13,698 bases of DNA from contig JAAYZJ010000182.1 in assembly GCA_012514915.1 (NCBI GenBank), positions 1 through 13,698 of the forward strand, given 5' to 3'. Of the stretch, positions 1 to 7,231 are shown piece after piece. The position numbers and the translations under genes were made by a program. The DNA is from Lentisphaerota bacterium (GTDB lineage: Bacteria > Verrucomicrobiota > Kiritimatiellia > RFP12 > JAAYLN01). How positions within the stretch are numbered: the first letter of the stretch is position 1; the number at the start of each line of letters is the position of its first letter. Below the pieces are notes generated by a model. That model had not been told where the DNA came from, ran no database searches, and saw only the letters and a list, made by a program, of their open reading frames with translations.

Positions 1-407
1 AGCACGGCGCGCACCTCGGCCCGTGGCATGCTCTCCAGCAGGCCGGTCGAGACGGCGACCAGCGCCCGGTTGCGGAAGGCCCCCGTGGCGAAGGCGTTGG
101 CGGCGCCGGGATAGACGGCGACCTCCGGCATGCCGATGCCGGCCTGGCCGGCGAGCTGCTCGACGGTTCGCACCAGCCAGCCCTGCGTCTCGCCTTCCGT
201 GCCGTCGATCGTCCGTGCGCCGGTCGTCCATTTGGCCATCTGCTTCGAGAGCAGCAGCGAGATGACGGCGCCGCCCATGCCGAAGATCAGGGCGAACACC
301 AGCAGCCCGGTCCTGGTGGTTGGATCCACGCCCAGCACGGTACAGACCGTCGAGAGCACCAGCATCAAGGCCAGGTTGGTGACGATAAAGAGAAAAATAC
401 GTTTCAT
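1..407 (-). CDS. htpX: HtpX-type membrane zinc metalloprotease (M48), N-terminal part
   Basis: HtpX is an inner-membrane M48 protease that degrades damaged membrane proteins alongside FtsH. The 135 residues visible begin MKRIFLFIVTNLALML and follow E. coli HtpX closely: a first membrane helix at about residues 4-26, a second at about 33-53 (GLLVFALIFGMGGAVISLLL), the SKQMAKW segment, then AGIGMPEVAVYPG, NAFATGAFRNRALVAVSTGLL and the start of the helix that leads to the active site. The HExxH zinc motif would lie just past the window edge, so catalysis cannot be confirmed here. The ATG is supported by an AAGGAA ribosome site at 415-420, 7 nt upstream, and by a good promoter further out. The gene is divergent from dapA. 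The call is secure from the N-terminal match. A catalytically dead homologue cannot be excluded without the rest of the gene. Confidence 0.93.
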   Translation of the reverse strand, partial: MKRIFLFIVTNLALMLVLSTVCTVLGVDPTTRTGLLVFALIFGMGGAVISLLLSKQMAKWTTGARTIDGTEGETQGWLVRTVEQLAGQAGIGMPEVAVYPGAANAFATGAFRNRALVAVSTGLLESMPRAEVRAV

Positions 408-441
408 GGCGGGTTCCTTTCCAACAACAAGCTTGGTGCAC

Positions 442-470
442 ATTATGTTTTATTTGCATGCAGGCGACAA
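442..470 (-). promoter_or_regulatory. Sigma70-type promoter for htpX
   Basis: On the minus strand TTGTCG (465-470) and CATAAT (442-447) are separated by exactly 17 bases. They match the -35 and -10 consensus at 4/6 and 5/6 positions. Transcription would start near 435, leaving a leader of about 30 nt that contains the AAGGAA ribosome site. The boxes lie in an AT-rich island within an otherwise GC-rich window, which adds weight. Seen by eye only. Confidence 0.6.
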
Positions 471-563
471 GTCTTTAAACTTTGCAGTTTCCGCTTGTTT
501 CCCGGGCCGTGCTTGCGTAAGCTAGCGGCATGTTTCAAGGCCGGGCCTTGAGCGAGGACGATC

Positions 564-1433
564 ATGTTTACAGGCACCTACACCGCGTTGGTCACCCCCT
601 TCAACCGCGACGGCAGCGTCGACTACGGAAAACTCCGTGAACTGGTCGACTGGCAGGTCTCCAGTGGCGTGGACGGTGTCGTGCCGGTCGGCACGACAGG
701 CGAATCGCCGACTCTGGAATACGACGAGCACCACCAGGTCGTCGAGGAGGTCGCCAAGACGGCGGCCGGCCGGGTCAAGGTCATCGCCGGAACCGGCGGC
801 AACTCGACGGCCGAGGCGGTCATGTTGACGCGCGAAGCCCTGGCGCAGGGGGTGGACGGGACCCTGCAGGTCTGCCCCTACTACAACAAGCCGAACCAGG
901 AGGGCCTCTACCGCCACTTCAGTGTGGTGGCCGATCTCGGTCTGCCCGTCGTCCTCTACAACATTCCGGGCCGCAGCGGCCGCGAGATCGCCGTCGAGAC
1001 CGTGGCCCGTCTCTCCCGGCACGGGAAGATCGTCGCTATCAAGGAGGCGGGCGGCAGCGTGGAGCGGGTCAGCGCCATTCTCGACGCCTGCGACCTCACG
1101 GTGCTCTCGGGCGACGACATGCTGACGCTCCCCATGATGAGCGTCGGGGCGCAGGGGGTGGTCAGCGTGGCCTCGAACATCGTCCCCGCCATGGTGGTCG
1201 AGCTCGTCCGCGCGGCGACGCGCGGCGACCTGGCTGCGGCGGGCTGCCTGCACGCCCGTCTCTACCGCCTCTTCCGCGACCTTTTCATCGATACGAATCC
1301 CGTGCCGGTCAAGTGCGCCCTGGCGATGCTCGGCCGCATCGAGGAGGTCTATCGGCTGCCCCTCTGCGAGACGGGCGACAAGGTCCGCGGGCAGGTGCGG
1401 CAGACCCTGCGCGAGCTGCAACTCATCGACTGA
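564..1433 (+). CDS. dapA: 4-hydroxy-tetrahydrodipicolinate synthase (DapA)
   Basis: DapA condenses pyruvate with aspartate-semialdehyde in the cytosol, the first committed step to diaminopimelate (peptidoglycan) and lysine. The 289-residue TIM-barrel protein has the usual length. Visible active-site elements are GTTGES (43-48) with the Thr pair at 44-45, YYNKP (106-110), Tyr132 in YNIPGR with Arg137, the Schiff-base Lys160 in AIKEAGG, and GDD at 183-185. These align one-for-one, or offset by one, with E. coli Thr44/Thr45, Tyr107, Tyr133, Arg138 and Lys161. His56, Asn80, Glu84 and Tyr106 of the lysine allosteric site are retained, but the position of E. coli His53 is Tyr, so feedback inhibition by lysine is likely but not certain. 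The ATG has GAGGA at 554-558, 5 nt upstream. dapB follows after 19 nt, and the two catalyse consecutive steps. Confidence 0.98.
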   Translation: MFTGTYTALVTPFNRDGSVDYGKLRELVDWQVSSGVDGVVPVGTTGESPTLEYDEHHQVVEEVAKTAAGRVKVIAGTGGNSTAEAVMLTREALAQGVDGTLQVCPYYNKPNQEGLYRHFSVVADLGLPVVLYNIPGRSGREIAVETVARLSRHGKIVAIKEAGGSVERVSAILDACDLTVLSGDDMLTLPMMSVGAQGVVSVASNIVPAMVVELVRAATRGDLAAAGCLHARLYRLFRDLFIDTNPVPVKCALAMLGRIEEVYRLPLCETGDKVRGQVRQTLRELQLID

Positions 1434-1452
1434 CCGCCTGGAGGGTGACTGC

Positions 1453-2250
1453 ATGATATCCGTCTGTATTCTGGGTGCCGCCGGCCGCATGGGGCACTGC
1501 CTCCTGCGCGCCGCGCAGGGTTTCGAGGCTGTCCGCATCGCTTCCGCCATCGAGCGCGAGGATCACCCGTCGCTCGGGCAGGATGCCGGTGCGCTGGCGG
1601 GGATCGGCAGCCTGGGGGTGCCCATCGGGACGTTCAAGGACGCCGCCCCCTCCGATGCCATCATCGACTTCACGTTCCACGCGGCGGTCACGGCCAATCT
1701 CGCCCGGGCCGTGGCGACCCGCCAGGCGTATGTCCTGGGTACGACGGGGCTGACGCCGGACGAGCGCCAGGCGGTGGCCGAGGCGGCCCGGACGATTCCG
1801 ATCGTCTGGGCGCCAAACATGAGCCTGGGCGTCAACATCCTGCTCGACCTTGTGCGCCGCGCCGCGGCCGCGCTCGATACCGGCTACGACATCGAGATCG
1901 TCGAGATGCACCACCGGCACAAGAAGGACGCCCCGAGCGGCACGGCGCTGGGATTGGCCGAGGCGGCCGCCAGGGGGCGCGGCGTGTCACTCGACCGGGT
2001 GGCCGTCTACGGCCGCGAGGGCATGGTCGGCGAGCGCCCGTGCGGCGAGATCGCGGTTCATGCCCTCCGCGGCGGCGATGTGGTCGGCGACCACACCGTC
2101 ATCTTCGCCGCCGATGGCGAGCGCATCGAGCTTGCGCACAAGGCCTCGAACCGCGAGGCTTTCGCCAAGGGGGCGCTGACGGCGGCCTGCTGGTTGCAGG
2201 GACGCGCCCCCGGCCTCTACAACATGCGTGATGTGCTCGGTCTGGAGTAG
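1453..2250 (+). CDS. dapB: 4-hydroxy-tetrahydrodipicolinate reductase (DapB)
   Basis: DapB reduces the DapA product to tetrahydrodipicolinate with NAD(P)H, the second step of the diaminopimelate branch. The 265-residue protein shows the dinucleotide-binding motif GAAGRMG (8-14), then SAIERED (31-37) where the second beta strand meets the cofactor ribose, GTTGL (96-100), APNMSLGVN (120-128), and the signature MHHRHKKDAPSGTA (152-165). His153 and His154 with Lys157 correspond to E. coli His159, His160 and Lys163. GDHTV (212-216) is also conserved. The start is set by a strong ribosome site GGAGGGTG at 1440-1447, the best in the window. It lies 19 nt after dapA and 6 nt before folK, so co-transcription is very likely. 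Confidence 0.97.
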   Translation: MISVCILGAAGRMGHCLLRAAQGFEAVRIASAIEREDHPSLGQDAGALAGIGSLGVPIGTFKDAAPSDAIIDFTFHAAVTANLARAVATRQAYVLGTTGLTPDERQAVAEAARTIPIVWAPNMSLGVNILLDLVRRAAAALDTGYDIEIVEMHHRHKKDAPSGTALGLAEAAARGRGVSLDRVAVYGREGMVGERPCGEIAVHALRGGDVVGDHTVIFAADGERIELAHKASNREAFAKGALTAACWLQGRAPGLYNMRDVLGLE

Positions 2251-2256
2251 CGGTCC

Positions 2257-2763
2257 GTGCGGCTCATCCTCTCGCTCGGCTCGAATCTCGGCGACCGGCG
2301 CGCGAACCTGCTGGCCGCGCACGACGCGCTGGCCGCGCACCCCGGCATGCGCCTCGTCGCGCGCGCGCCGATCTACGAGACGGAACCGGTCGGGGTGCCC
2401 GACCGCTACCGCGCCATCCGCTACTACAACACGATCGTCGTCATCGAAAGCGTGCTCGACCCCGACGCCTGCTCGGTTGCGGTGCATGCGATCGAGGCGC
2501 ATCTGGGGCGCCGGCGCGGTGCCCGGCGCAATGTGCCCCGTCTGATCGACATCGATCTGATCGTCTGCGGCGAGGCACGGCGCGACACCGCGGCGCTGCG
2601 TTTGCCGCACCCCGAGGCCGTGCACCGGCGCTTTGTCCTCCAGCCGCTCGCCGACGTCTGTCCCGGGCTGGTCCTGCCGGGCCAGTCGCGCGCGGTCCGC
2701 GAGCTTCTTGCCGAACTCCCCCCGATCCCCGCCGTGGTCCTGGCGGGGGAGCAGTGGGAGTGA
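2257..2763 (+). CDS. folK: HPPK: 2-amino-4-hydroxy-6-hydroxymethyldihydropteridine pyrophosphokinase
   Basis: FolK transfers pyrophosphate from ATP to 6-hydroxymethyl-7,8-dihydropterin, giving the substrate of dihydropteroate synthase in folate synthesis. The 168-residue protein opens with the family's LSLGSNLGDRRANL (5-18), then IYETEPVGV (39-47), YYNTIV (56-61), the catalytic segment PRLIDIDLIVCG (94-105) with the Mg-binding pair Asp98 and Asp100, and LPHPEAVHRRFVLQPL (116-131) with His118 and the nearby arginines. One departure: the small Gly/Ala usually found just before the Pro-Arg of the signature is Val93. The start is GTG, 6 nt after the dapB stop. A TGGAG at 2243-2247, inside the end of dapB, can serve as ribosome site, so translation is probably coupled. 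No other folate gene adjoins it. folC lies about 2.6 kb downstream. Confidence 0.95.
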   Translation: MRLILSLGSNLGDRRANLLAAHDALAAHPGMRLVARAPIYETEPVGVPDRYRAIRYYNTIVVIESVLDPDACSVAVHAIEAHLGRRRGARRNVPRLIDIDLIVCGEARRDTAALRLPHPEAVHRRFVLQPLADVCPGLVLPGQSRAVRELLAELPPIPAVVLAGEQWE

Positions 2764-2825
2764 GCATGGATCTGCCTGATCCACGGACGTCCCGCCGCTA
2801 ACCGACTCCATCAAACCTACGCATC

Positions 2826-4157
2826 ATGGTGCTTCGCACACGACTGGCCGCCGCCCTCGCCCGGGCGCGTGAAACACGCGCCGCCCTGGTGGGCACACGG
2901 GTTCTGGGATCGGTTCCGGAGCTGCTCCGGACGGAGTTCCCCGGTGCCCGGGCCATCGTCGTGGCCGATCCGCGGACGTGGCGCGCGGCGGGTGCGACAG
3001 TTCGGGAGGCTCTAGTCGCGGCCGGCCTGGAGGGAGAACCGCCCGTGCTGCTGGAGGCGTACCCGCTCCATGACACGTCGCGCGGGGTCGAGCAGGTGAC
3101 AGCCGCCCTGGCGTCGAACACCTGCACACCGGTCGCCGTCGGTTCCGGTACGATCAACGACCTCGTCAAGCTGGCGGCGGGCCGTTTGGGGCGTCCCTAC
3201 CTGGTCGTCGGCACCGCGGCCTCGATGGACGGCTACGCGGCCTTCGGGGCGTCGATCACGCACGAAGGCCTCAAGCAGACCTTCGCCTGTCCTGCGCCCC
3301 GCGTGATCGTGGCCGATCTTGACGTCATGCGGCGGGCGCCCCCCGAACTGGTGGCCGCCGGTTATGGCGATCTGCTGGCCAAGGTCGTCTGCGGCGCCGA
3401 CTGGCTGCTGGCCGATGCGGCGGGAATCGAACCGGTCGACGCGACGGCTTGGTCGCTGGTCCAGGAGGGGTTGCCGGAGGCGATCGGCGACCCTGCCGCG
3501 CTGGCGCGGGGCGAGCCGGCCGTCTGGTCGGCGTTTGTCGAGGGACTGCTGCTGGGCGGACTGGCCATGCAATGGACCCGCACCAGCCGGCCCGCGTCGG
3601 GAGCCGAGCATCAGTTCAGCCATCTCTGGGACATGCAGCATGCGCAGACGGGCGCGGCGACGACCGCGCACGGCTTCCAGGTCGGTGTGGCCAGCCGGTT
3701 CGTCGCCGCCCTCTACGAAGAGATGCTCGCCGTGCCGTTCGAGGCGCTTGATGTGGCGGTGGCCTGCGCGGGCTGGCCCGACTGGCCGGCCTGCGAGGCC
3801 GAGACCCGCGCGCGGTTCGGCGGCGACGGGGCGCTCGCCGGACTGGCCGTCCGCGAGACCCGTGCCAAGCATGTCACGCGGGAGGCCCTTGCCGCGGAAC
3901 TCGGCCGGTTGCGTCTGGCCTGGCCGGCGCTGCGGCCGCGCCTGCAGCGCCAGTTGTTGTCGTCGGCGGAGATGGGGCGGCGGCTGCGGGTGATCGGCGC
4001 GCCCGATACGCCGGAAACCATCGGGCACTCACGGGGGGATCTCGTCGACAGCGTGTTGCTGGCCCAGCGGATTCGCAGGCGCTATACGGTCCTCGACGCC
4101 TGCCTGCGGGTGGGGTGTCTGGAAAGGCTGGCCGAAAGGGCCTGCGGGCGTTTATAG
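2826..4157 (+). CDS. sn-Glycerol-1-phosphate dehydrogenase-like protein (AraM/EgsA group, iron-ADH superfamily)
   Basis: Family members reduce dihydroxyacetone phosphate to sn-glycerol-1-phosphate with NAD(P)H in the cytosol. The 443-residue protein has the superfamily's N-terminal Rossmann-type half and helical metal-binding half. Visible motifs are the cofactor loop GSGTINDLVK (106-115), TAASMDGYA (130-138) as in AraM, VADLDV (162-167), and the metal ligands Asp182 in GYGD, His262 in SGAEHQFSH and His282 in AHGFQVGV. All three ligands are present, so an active metalloenzyme is likely. It is somewhat longer than B. subtilis AraM (about 394 residues), mainly at the C-terminus. The start has no clear ribosome site, so it is the least certain part. 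Spacing is 62 nt on both sides. The natural substrate is not shown, and no prenyl-glyceryl-phosphate synthase is visible here. Another polyol-phosphate dehydrogenase remains possible. Confidence 0.85.
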   Translation: MVLRTRLAAALARARETRAALVGTRVLGSVPELLRTEFPGARAIVVADPRTWRAAGATVREALVAAGLEGEPPVLLEAYPLHDTSRGVEQVTAALASNTCTPVAVGSGTINDLVKLAAGRLGRPYLVVGTAASMDGYAAFGASITHEGLKQTFACPAPRVIVADLDVMRRAPPELVAAGYGDLLAKVVCGADWLLADAAGIEPVDATAWSLVQEGLPEAIGDPAALARGEPAVWSAFVEGLLLGGLAMQWTRTSRPASGAEHQFSHLWDMQHAQTGAATTAHGFQVGVASRFVAALYEEMLAVPFEALDVAVACAGWPDWPACEAETRARFGGDGALAGLAVRETRAKHVTREALAAELGRLRLAWPALRPRLQRQLLSSAEMGRRLRVIGAPDTPETIGHSRGDLVDSVLLAQRIRRRYTVLDACLRVGCLERLAERACGRL

Positions 4158-4219
4158 TTTGCGCCGTCGCCGCGTCGGCTGGAAAGTCGCAGCGGGCGGC
4201 GCCAGGGAGCACGACATCT

Positions 4220-5239
4220 ATGAAGGTCAACCGCGAACCGTGTTTCGACAATGTGCTGCGCATGCTGCGGCGCGAGCCGACCGAACGGCCCGTGCTGTTC
4301 GAGTTCTTTCTGAACCGCCGTCTCTACCAGCGGCTGATCGGTTCCCGCTGGAGCGATGAGGACACGCCGATCGCCAAACTGCGCAATCTGGTCGCCGCCT
4401 TCCAGGCGGCGGGCTACGACTACGGGCTGTTCGCCGGCGGCTGGCTCTTCAACTTCGAGGTGAACGCTCGCGCGCACCTGAGCACGGTCTCGCTCAACGA
4501 GGGTGTGGTGATCACCGACCGCGCCAGCTTCGATGCCTACCGCTGGCCCGACCCGGCGGCCTGCGACTATTCCGTCCTGAAGGCGATCGAGGCCGATTTG
4601 CCGGCCGGCATGAAGCTGATGGTCTACACGCCCAACGGCGTGCTGGAGAACGTGATTGCCCTCGTCGGCTACGACAACCTCTGCCTCCTGCTGGCGGACG
4701 ACCCCGGTCTGGTCGGCGACATCTTCGCCCGCGTCGGCGAGACCCTGCTGGCGTTCTACCGGCGGGCGTTGGACTACCGCAGCGTTGGGCTGGTGATGGT
4801 CAACGACGACTGGGGGTTCAAAACCCAGCCGATGCTGGCGCCCGCACAGATGCGCGAATTCGTCTTTCCGTGGCACCGCCGCATCGTGGAGACGGCGCAT
4901 GCCGCCGGCCGCCCCGCCGTCCTGCATGCCTGCGGCAACCTCCAGACCCTGATGGAGGACATCATCGGCGATCTGGGGTACGACGGCAAGCACTCGTACG
5001 AGGACGCCATCTGCCCGGTGGAGGAGGCCTACCGCCGCTGGGGCTCGCGCCTCGCGATTCTGGGCGGACTGGATCTCGACTTCATGGTTCGCGCCGACCC
5101 CGCCGCCATCTACCAGCGGGCGAAGCGGATGCTGGAGCAGGCGCCGACGGGCTACGGGCTCGGCACCGGCAACAGCGTGCCCGAGTACGTCCCCGACGAG
5201 AACTACTTCGCCATGACCCGCGCCGCGCTGGAGGTGTAG
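4220..5239 (+). CDS. UroD/MtaA-superfamily protein (probable methyltransferase-type, not HemE)
   Basis: This 339-residue TIM-barrel protein belongs to the uroporphyrinogen decarboxylase superfamily, which includes cobamide-dependent methyltransferases such as MtaA and CmuA. True HemE signatures (the RQAGRY region) are absent. Instead HACGN (236-240) resembles the His-x-Cys zinc half-site of the methyltransferase branch, followed by KHSYED (257-262), LGGLDLD (281-287) and GLGTGNSVPEYVP (313-325). The C-terminal cysteine that completes the zinc site in MtaA-type enzymes is not seen: that region reads GTGNS. Substrate and reaction are therefore unknown. The start is placed at the ATG of MKVNREPCFDN because AGGGAG lies at 4204-4209 with 10 nt spacing, and the in-frame extension back to 4115 overlaps the previous gene and looks non-coding. 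A TATAGT at 4153-4158 might be a -10 box, with a poor -35. Confidence 0.85.
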   Translation: MKVNREPCFDNVLRMLRREPTERPVLFEFFLNRRLYQRLIGSRWSDEDTPIAKLRNLVAAFQAAGYDYGLFAGGWLFNFEVNARAHLSTVSLNEGVVITDRASFDAYRWPDPAACDYSVLKAIEADLPAGMKLMVYTPNGVLENVIALVGYDNLCLLLADDPGLVGDIFARVGETLLAFYRRALDYRSVGLVMVNDDWGFKTQPMLAPAQMREFVFPWHRRIVETAHAAGRPAVLHACGNLQTLMEDIIGDLGYDGKHSYEDAICPVEEAYRRWGSRLAILGGLDLDFMVRADPAAIYQRAKRMLEQAPTGYGLGTGNSVPEYVPDENYFAMTRAALEV

Positions 5240-5328
5240 CCGACCAGTTCGACTTGCGGTTGGTGGCGCGTGGACAGTGCAACGAGAGGCGGGCAACTAG
5301 TTTTGACTGCGCGCAGCTCCGCTGGGTA

Positions 5329-5357
5329 TTGCCAAGTGTTCCGCGCTGCGGTATCGT
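5329..5357 (+). promoter_or_regulatory. folC: Promoter for folC, predicting a leaderless mRNA
   Basis: TTGCCA (5329-5334, 5/6 of the -35 consensus) and TATCGT (5352-5357, keeping the key TA...T) are separated by exactly 17 bases. The ATG of folC lies 6 nt after the -10 box, where transcription would begin, so the mRNA would have almost no leader. This fits the absence of any ribosome-binding site before that ATG. A second weaker pair, TTGACT (5303-5308) and TATTGC (5327-5332), 18 bases apart, overlaps it. Confidence 0.5.
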
Positions 5358-5363
5358 TTGCCC

Positions 5364-6737
5364 ATGTCGTTGCCTCTCCTGTTGGACAGATTGTACGCGC
5401 GCCGCCGCTTCGGCATGCGCCCCGGCCTGGACCGCATGCAGGCCCTGCTTGCTCGCCTCGGCCACCCGGAGCGGGAGTGGGTGGCCATCCACGTCGCCGG
5501 AACGAATGGCAAGGGTTCGGTCGTGGCGATGGTGGCGTCGATCCTGCAGCAGGCCGGGTTCGGGCGCGTGGGACGCTACACGTCGCCCCATCTCCTGTGC
5601 TTCAACGAGCGCATCTGTATCGATGGCGCGCCGATCGCCGACGAAGCGTTGCTGCCGCTGCTCGAGGCGGTCGAGGCCGCCGCCGATGCCGTGGCCGCCG
5701 CGGAAGGCGTCGAGCCGACCTTCTTCGAATGTGCGACGGCGGCGGCCTTTGAACACTACCGCCGCGAGGGCGTGCGCATCGCCGTGATCGAGACGGGGCT
5801 CGGGGGACGCCTCGACGCCACCAACGTGCTGCTGCCGGTGGTGTCGGTCATCACCCGCATCGGGCTCGAGCACTGCGAGGTTCTGGGACGCACGCTGGAC
5901 GCCGTCGCCGGTGAGAAGGCGGGGATCATCAAGCCGGGGCGCCCCGTCGTGGCGGCGGCCATGGATTCCCTCGCGCTCGACCGGATCGCCGCCGTGGCGC
6001 GGGAGCAAAACGCCCGGCTGATCCGGGCCGATCAGGCCGTCTCCGTGGCGGTGCGGCGCCAGGGCCTTGATGGCCTGCAGGCCGATATCGCGACGGAGCA
6101 ACGCGGGCTCGGGCTGGTGCACCTCCCGCTGGCCGGCACCTTTCAGGCCGAGAACCTGGCGGTGGCCGTGGCGGCGGTCGAGACTTTTGCCCGGGCCGCC
6201 GGGCTCGACATCGCCGATGCGGCCTTCAAGCAGGGATTGGCCGCCGTCTGCTGGCCTGGCCGGTTTCATCTCGTGCGGCGCGCGCCCCGGGTGCTCGTCG
6301 ATGGCGCCCACAATCCGGATGCGGCGCGGCGACTGCGCGAAGCCCTGCGGCATGCCCGCGTCAAGGGTCCGGTGGCCCTGGTGGCCGGGTTCTGCGACGA
6401 CAAGGATGTCGACGGCATCTTGAAAATCCTGGCCGGCTGCGCCCGGCGCGGGTGGGCCGTCCTCACGCCGTCGGCCCGCTCGCTGCCGGCGGCGACGACG
6501 GCCGCCGCGATGGGGCGGGCGGGATTGTCGGCCGAGGCGTCACCGTCGCTCGAGGCCGCGCTCGCCGCGGCGGAGGCCTGGGCACGCGGGGAGGGCGGTC
6601 TCGTGGTCGTATGCGGCTCGCTCTTCCTGGCGGGCGCGGCGCTGCGCCACTACGATGCCTTTCCCTGGCCGGTGCCGCGGACGGGCGACCCCAATGAACA
6701 GTTGAAGGCCGGCGTGGAACAGAAGGCGGAACGATGA
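5364..6737 (+). CDS. folC: Folylpolyglutamate synthase / dihydrofolate synthase (FolC)
   Basis: FolC adds glutamate to dihydropteroate and extends the polyglutamate tail of folates, using ATP. The 457-residue Mur-ligase-fold protein shows the P-loop AGTNGKGSV (45-53), TSPHLL (73-78), FNERI (80-84), ECATAAAFEHY (122-132), IETGLGGRLDATN (142-154), ITRIGLEHCEVLG (163-175), the carbamylated-lysine motif EKAGIIKPG (184-192, Lys186), WPGRF (297-301) and VDGAHNPDA (312-320). The His170 motif reads Glu-His where Asp-His is usual. The ATG at 5364 is preferred over an in-frame TTG two codons earlier because it lies at the predicted transcription start and there is no ribosome site for either. The stop overlaps the Nudix start as ATGA. 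The last 20 or so residues are charged and poorly conserved. Whether it does both reactions cannot be read from sequence. Confidence 0.95.
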   Translation: MSLPLLLDRLYARRRFGMRPGLDRMQALLARLGHPEREWVAIHVAGTNGKGSVVAMVASILQQAGFGRVGRYTSPHLLCFNERICIDGAPIADEALLPLLEAVEAAADAVAAAEGVEPTFFECATAAAFEHYRREGVRIAVIETGLGGRLDATNVLLPVVSVITRIGLEHCEVLGRTLDAVAGEKAGIIKPGRPVVAAAMDSLALDRIAAVAREQNARLIRADQAVSVAVRRQGLDGLQADIATEQRGLGLVHLPLAGTFQAENLAVAVAAVETFARAAGLDIADAAFKQGLAAVCWPGRFHLVRRAPRVLVDGAHNPDAARRLREALRHARVKGPVALVAGFCDDKDVDGILKILAGCARRGWAVLTPSARSLPAATTAAAMGRAGLSAEASPSLEAALAAAEAWARGEGGLVVVCGSLFLAGAALRHYDAFPWPVPRTGDPNEQLKAGVEQKAER

Positions 6738-7195
6738 GTGCCCATCCCCGGCGAAAGATCGAGACGCTGGCGCGCGGCGTCTGCGAGATGGATGGGTGGC
6801 TGTTGCTGTGCCGCAACCGCCGGGTCGGCAACGTCTATCTCCCCGGCGGTCATGTCGAGTTCGGCGAGACGGGTGCGGCGGCCCTGGCGCGGGAGATCGA
6901 GGAGGAGATGGGCTGCCGCTCGCGCGTCGGTCTCTTTCTCGGCTGTGTCGAGCATGTCTTTGACCAGCAGGGCAAGCCGCATGCCGAGATCAACCTCGTC
7001 TACCGCCTGCGGGTGACGGGCCTCTCGCCGCGCCGCACGCCCCCCTGTTGCGAGTCGTGGATCGAGTTCTTCTGGCTGCCGCTCGGCCAACTCGGCCGCG
7101 CGGGGCTCGAACCGGCCGTGCTCCGGCGCGTCCTGCCCGCATGGCTGCGCAATCCGCCCCCCGGCAACCTCGCGACCACCCCGCGTAGCATCTAA
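6734..7195 (+). CDS. Nudix hydrolase (MutT-like)
   Basis: Nudix proteins hydrolyse nucleoside diphosphates linked to another group. The 153-residue protein contains a complete Nudix box at residues 39-61, starting GHVEFGE after a LPGG turn and ending REIEEEMGC. The metal-binding glutamates of REIEEE are all present. The surrounding strands, WLLLCRN (22-28) before the box and INLVYRL (about 84-90) after it, fit the fold. The domain fills the protein and there is no extra domain, so the substrate cannot be told. The tail after about residue 130 is rich in Pro and Arg and looks disordered. Its ATG overlaps the folC stop (ATGA), so translation is coupled. A nucleotide-cleaning role, or a pterin-triphosphate role suggested by folC, are both possible. 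The folate link is only context. Confidence 0.92.
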   Translation: MSAHPRRKIETLARGVCEMDGWLLLCRNRRVGNVYLPGGHVEFGETGAAALAREIEEEMGCRSRVGLFLGCVEHVFDQQGKPHAEINLVYRLRVTGLSPRRTPPCCESWIEFFWLPLGQLGRAGLEPAVLRRVLPAWLRNPPPGNLATTPRSI

Positions 7196-7231
7196 GCGGT
7201 TGATGAGCGAACGTGCGATGAGAGATTTACC

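Noticed and set aside
408..563. Lysine riboswitch or strong promoter before dapA
   Set aside because: The gap is only 156 nt and shared with the htpX promoter, leaving too little for a lysine riboswitch of about 170-200 nt. The best plus-strand pair, TTGTTT (495-500) and TAAGCT (518-523), matches the consensus at only 3/6 in each box.
522..1550. Long open frame on the minus strand opposite dapA
   Set aside because: It is an antisense shadow of dapA, which has full motifs and a ribosome site. Its own product is rich in Arg, His and Asp, with no recognisable domain.
2767..2783. Inverted repeat TGGATC-TGCCT-GATCCA after folK as a terminator
   Set aside because: It has only 6 stem pairs and no T-run follows, so an intrinsic terminator is not supported. 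It may still form a small hairpin.
4220..5239. HemE, the haem-pathway uroporphyrinogen decarboxylase
   Set aside because: The HemE N-terminal RQAGRY signature is missing, and the HACGN motif points to the methyltransferase-like branch.
5082..6353. A 423-codon minus-strand open frame opposite folC
   Set aside because: It is a shadow of folC and the end of the UroD-like gene, with no domain and a composition dominated by Arg, Gly and His.
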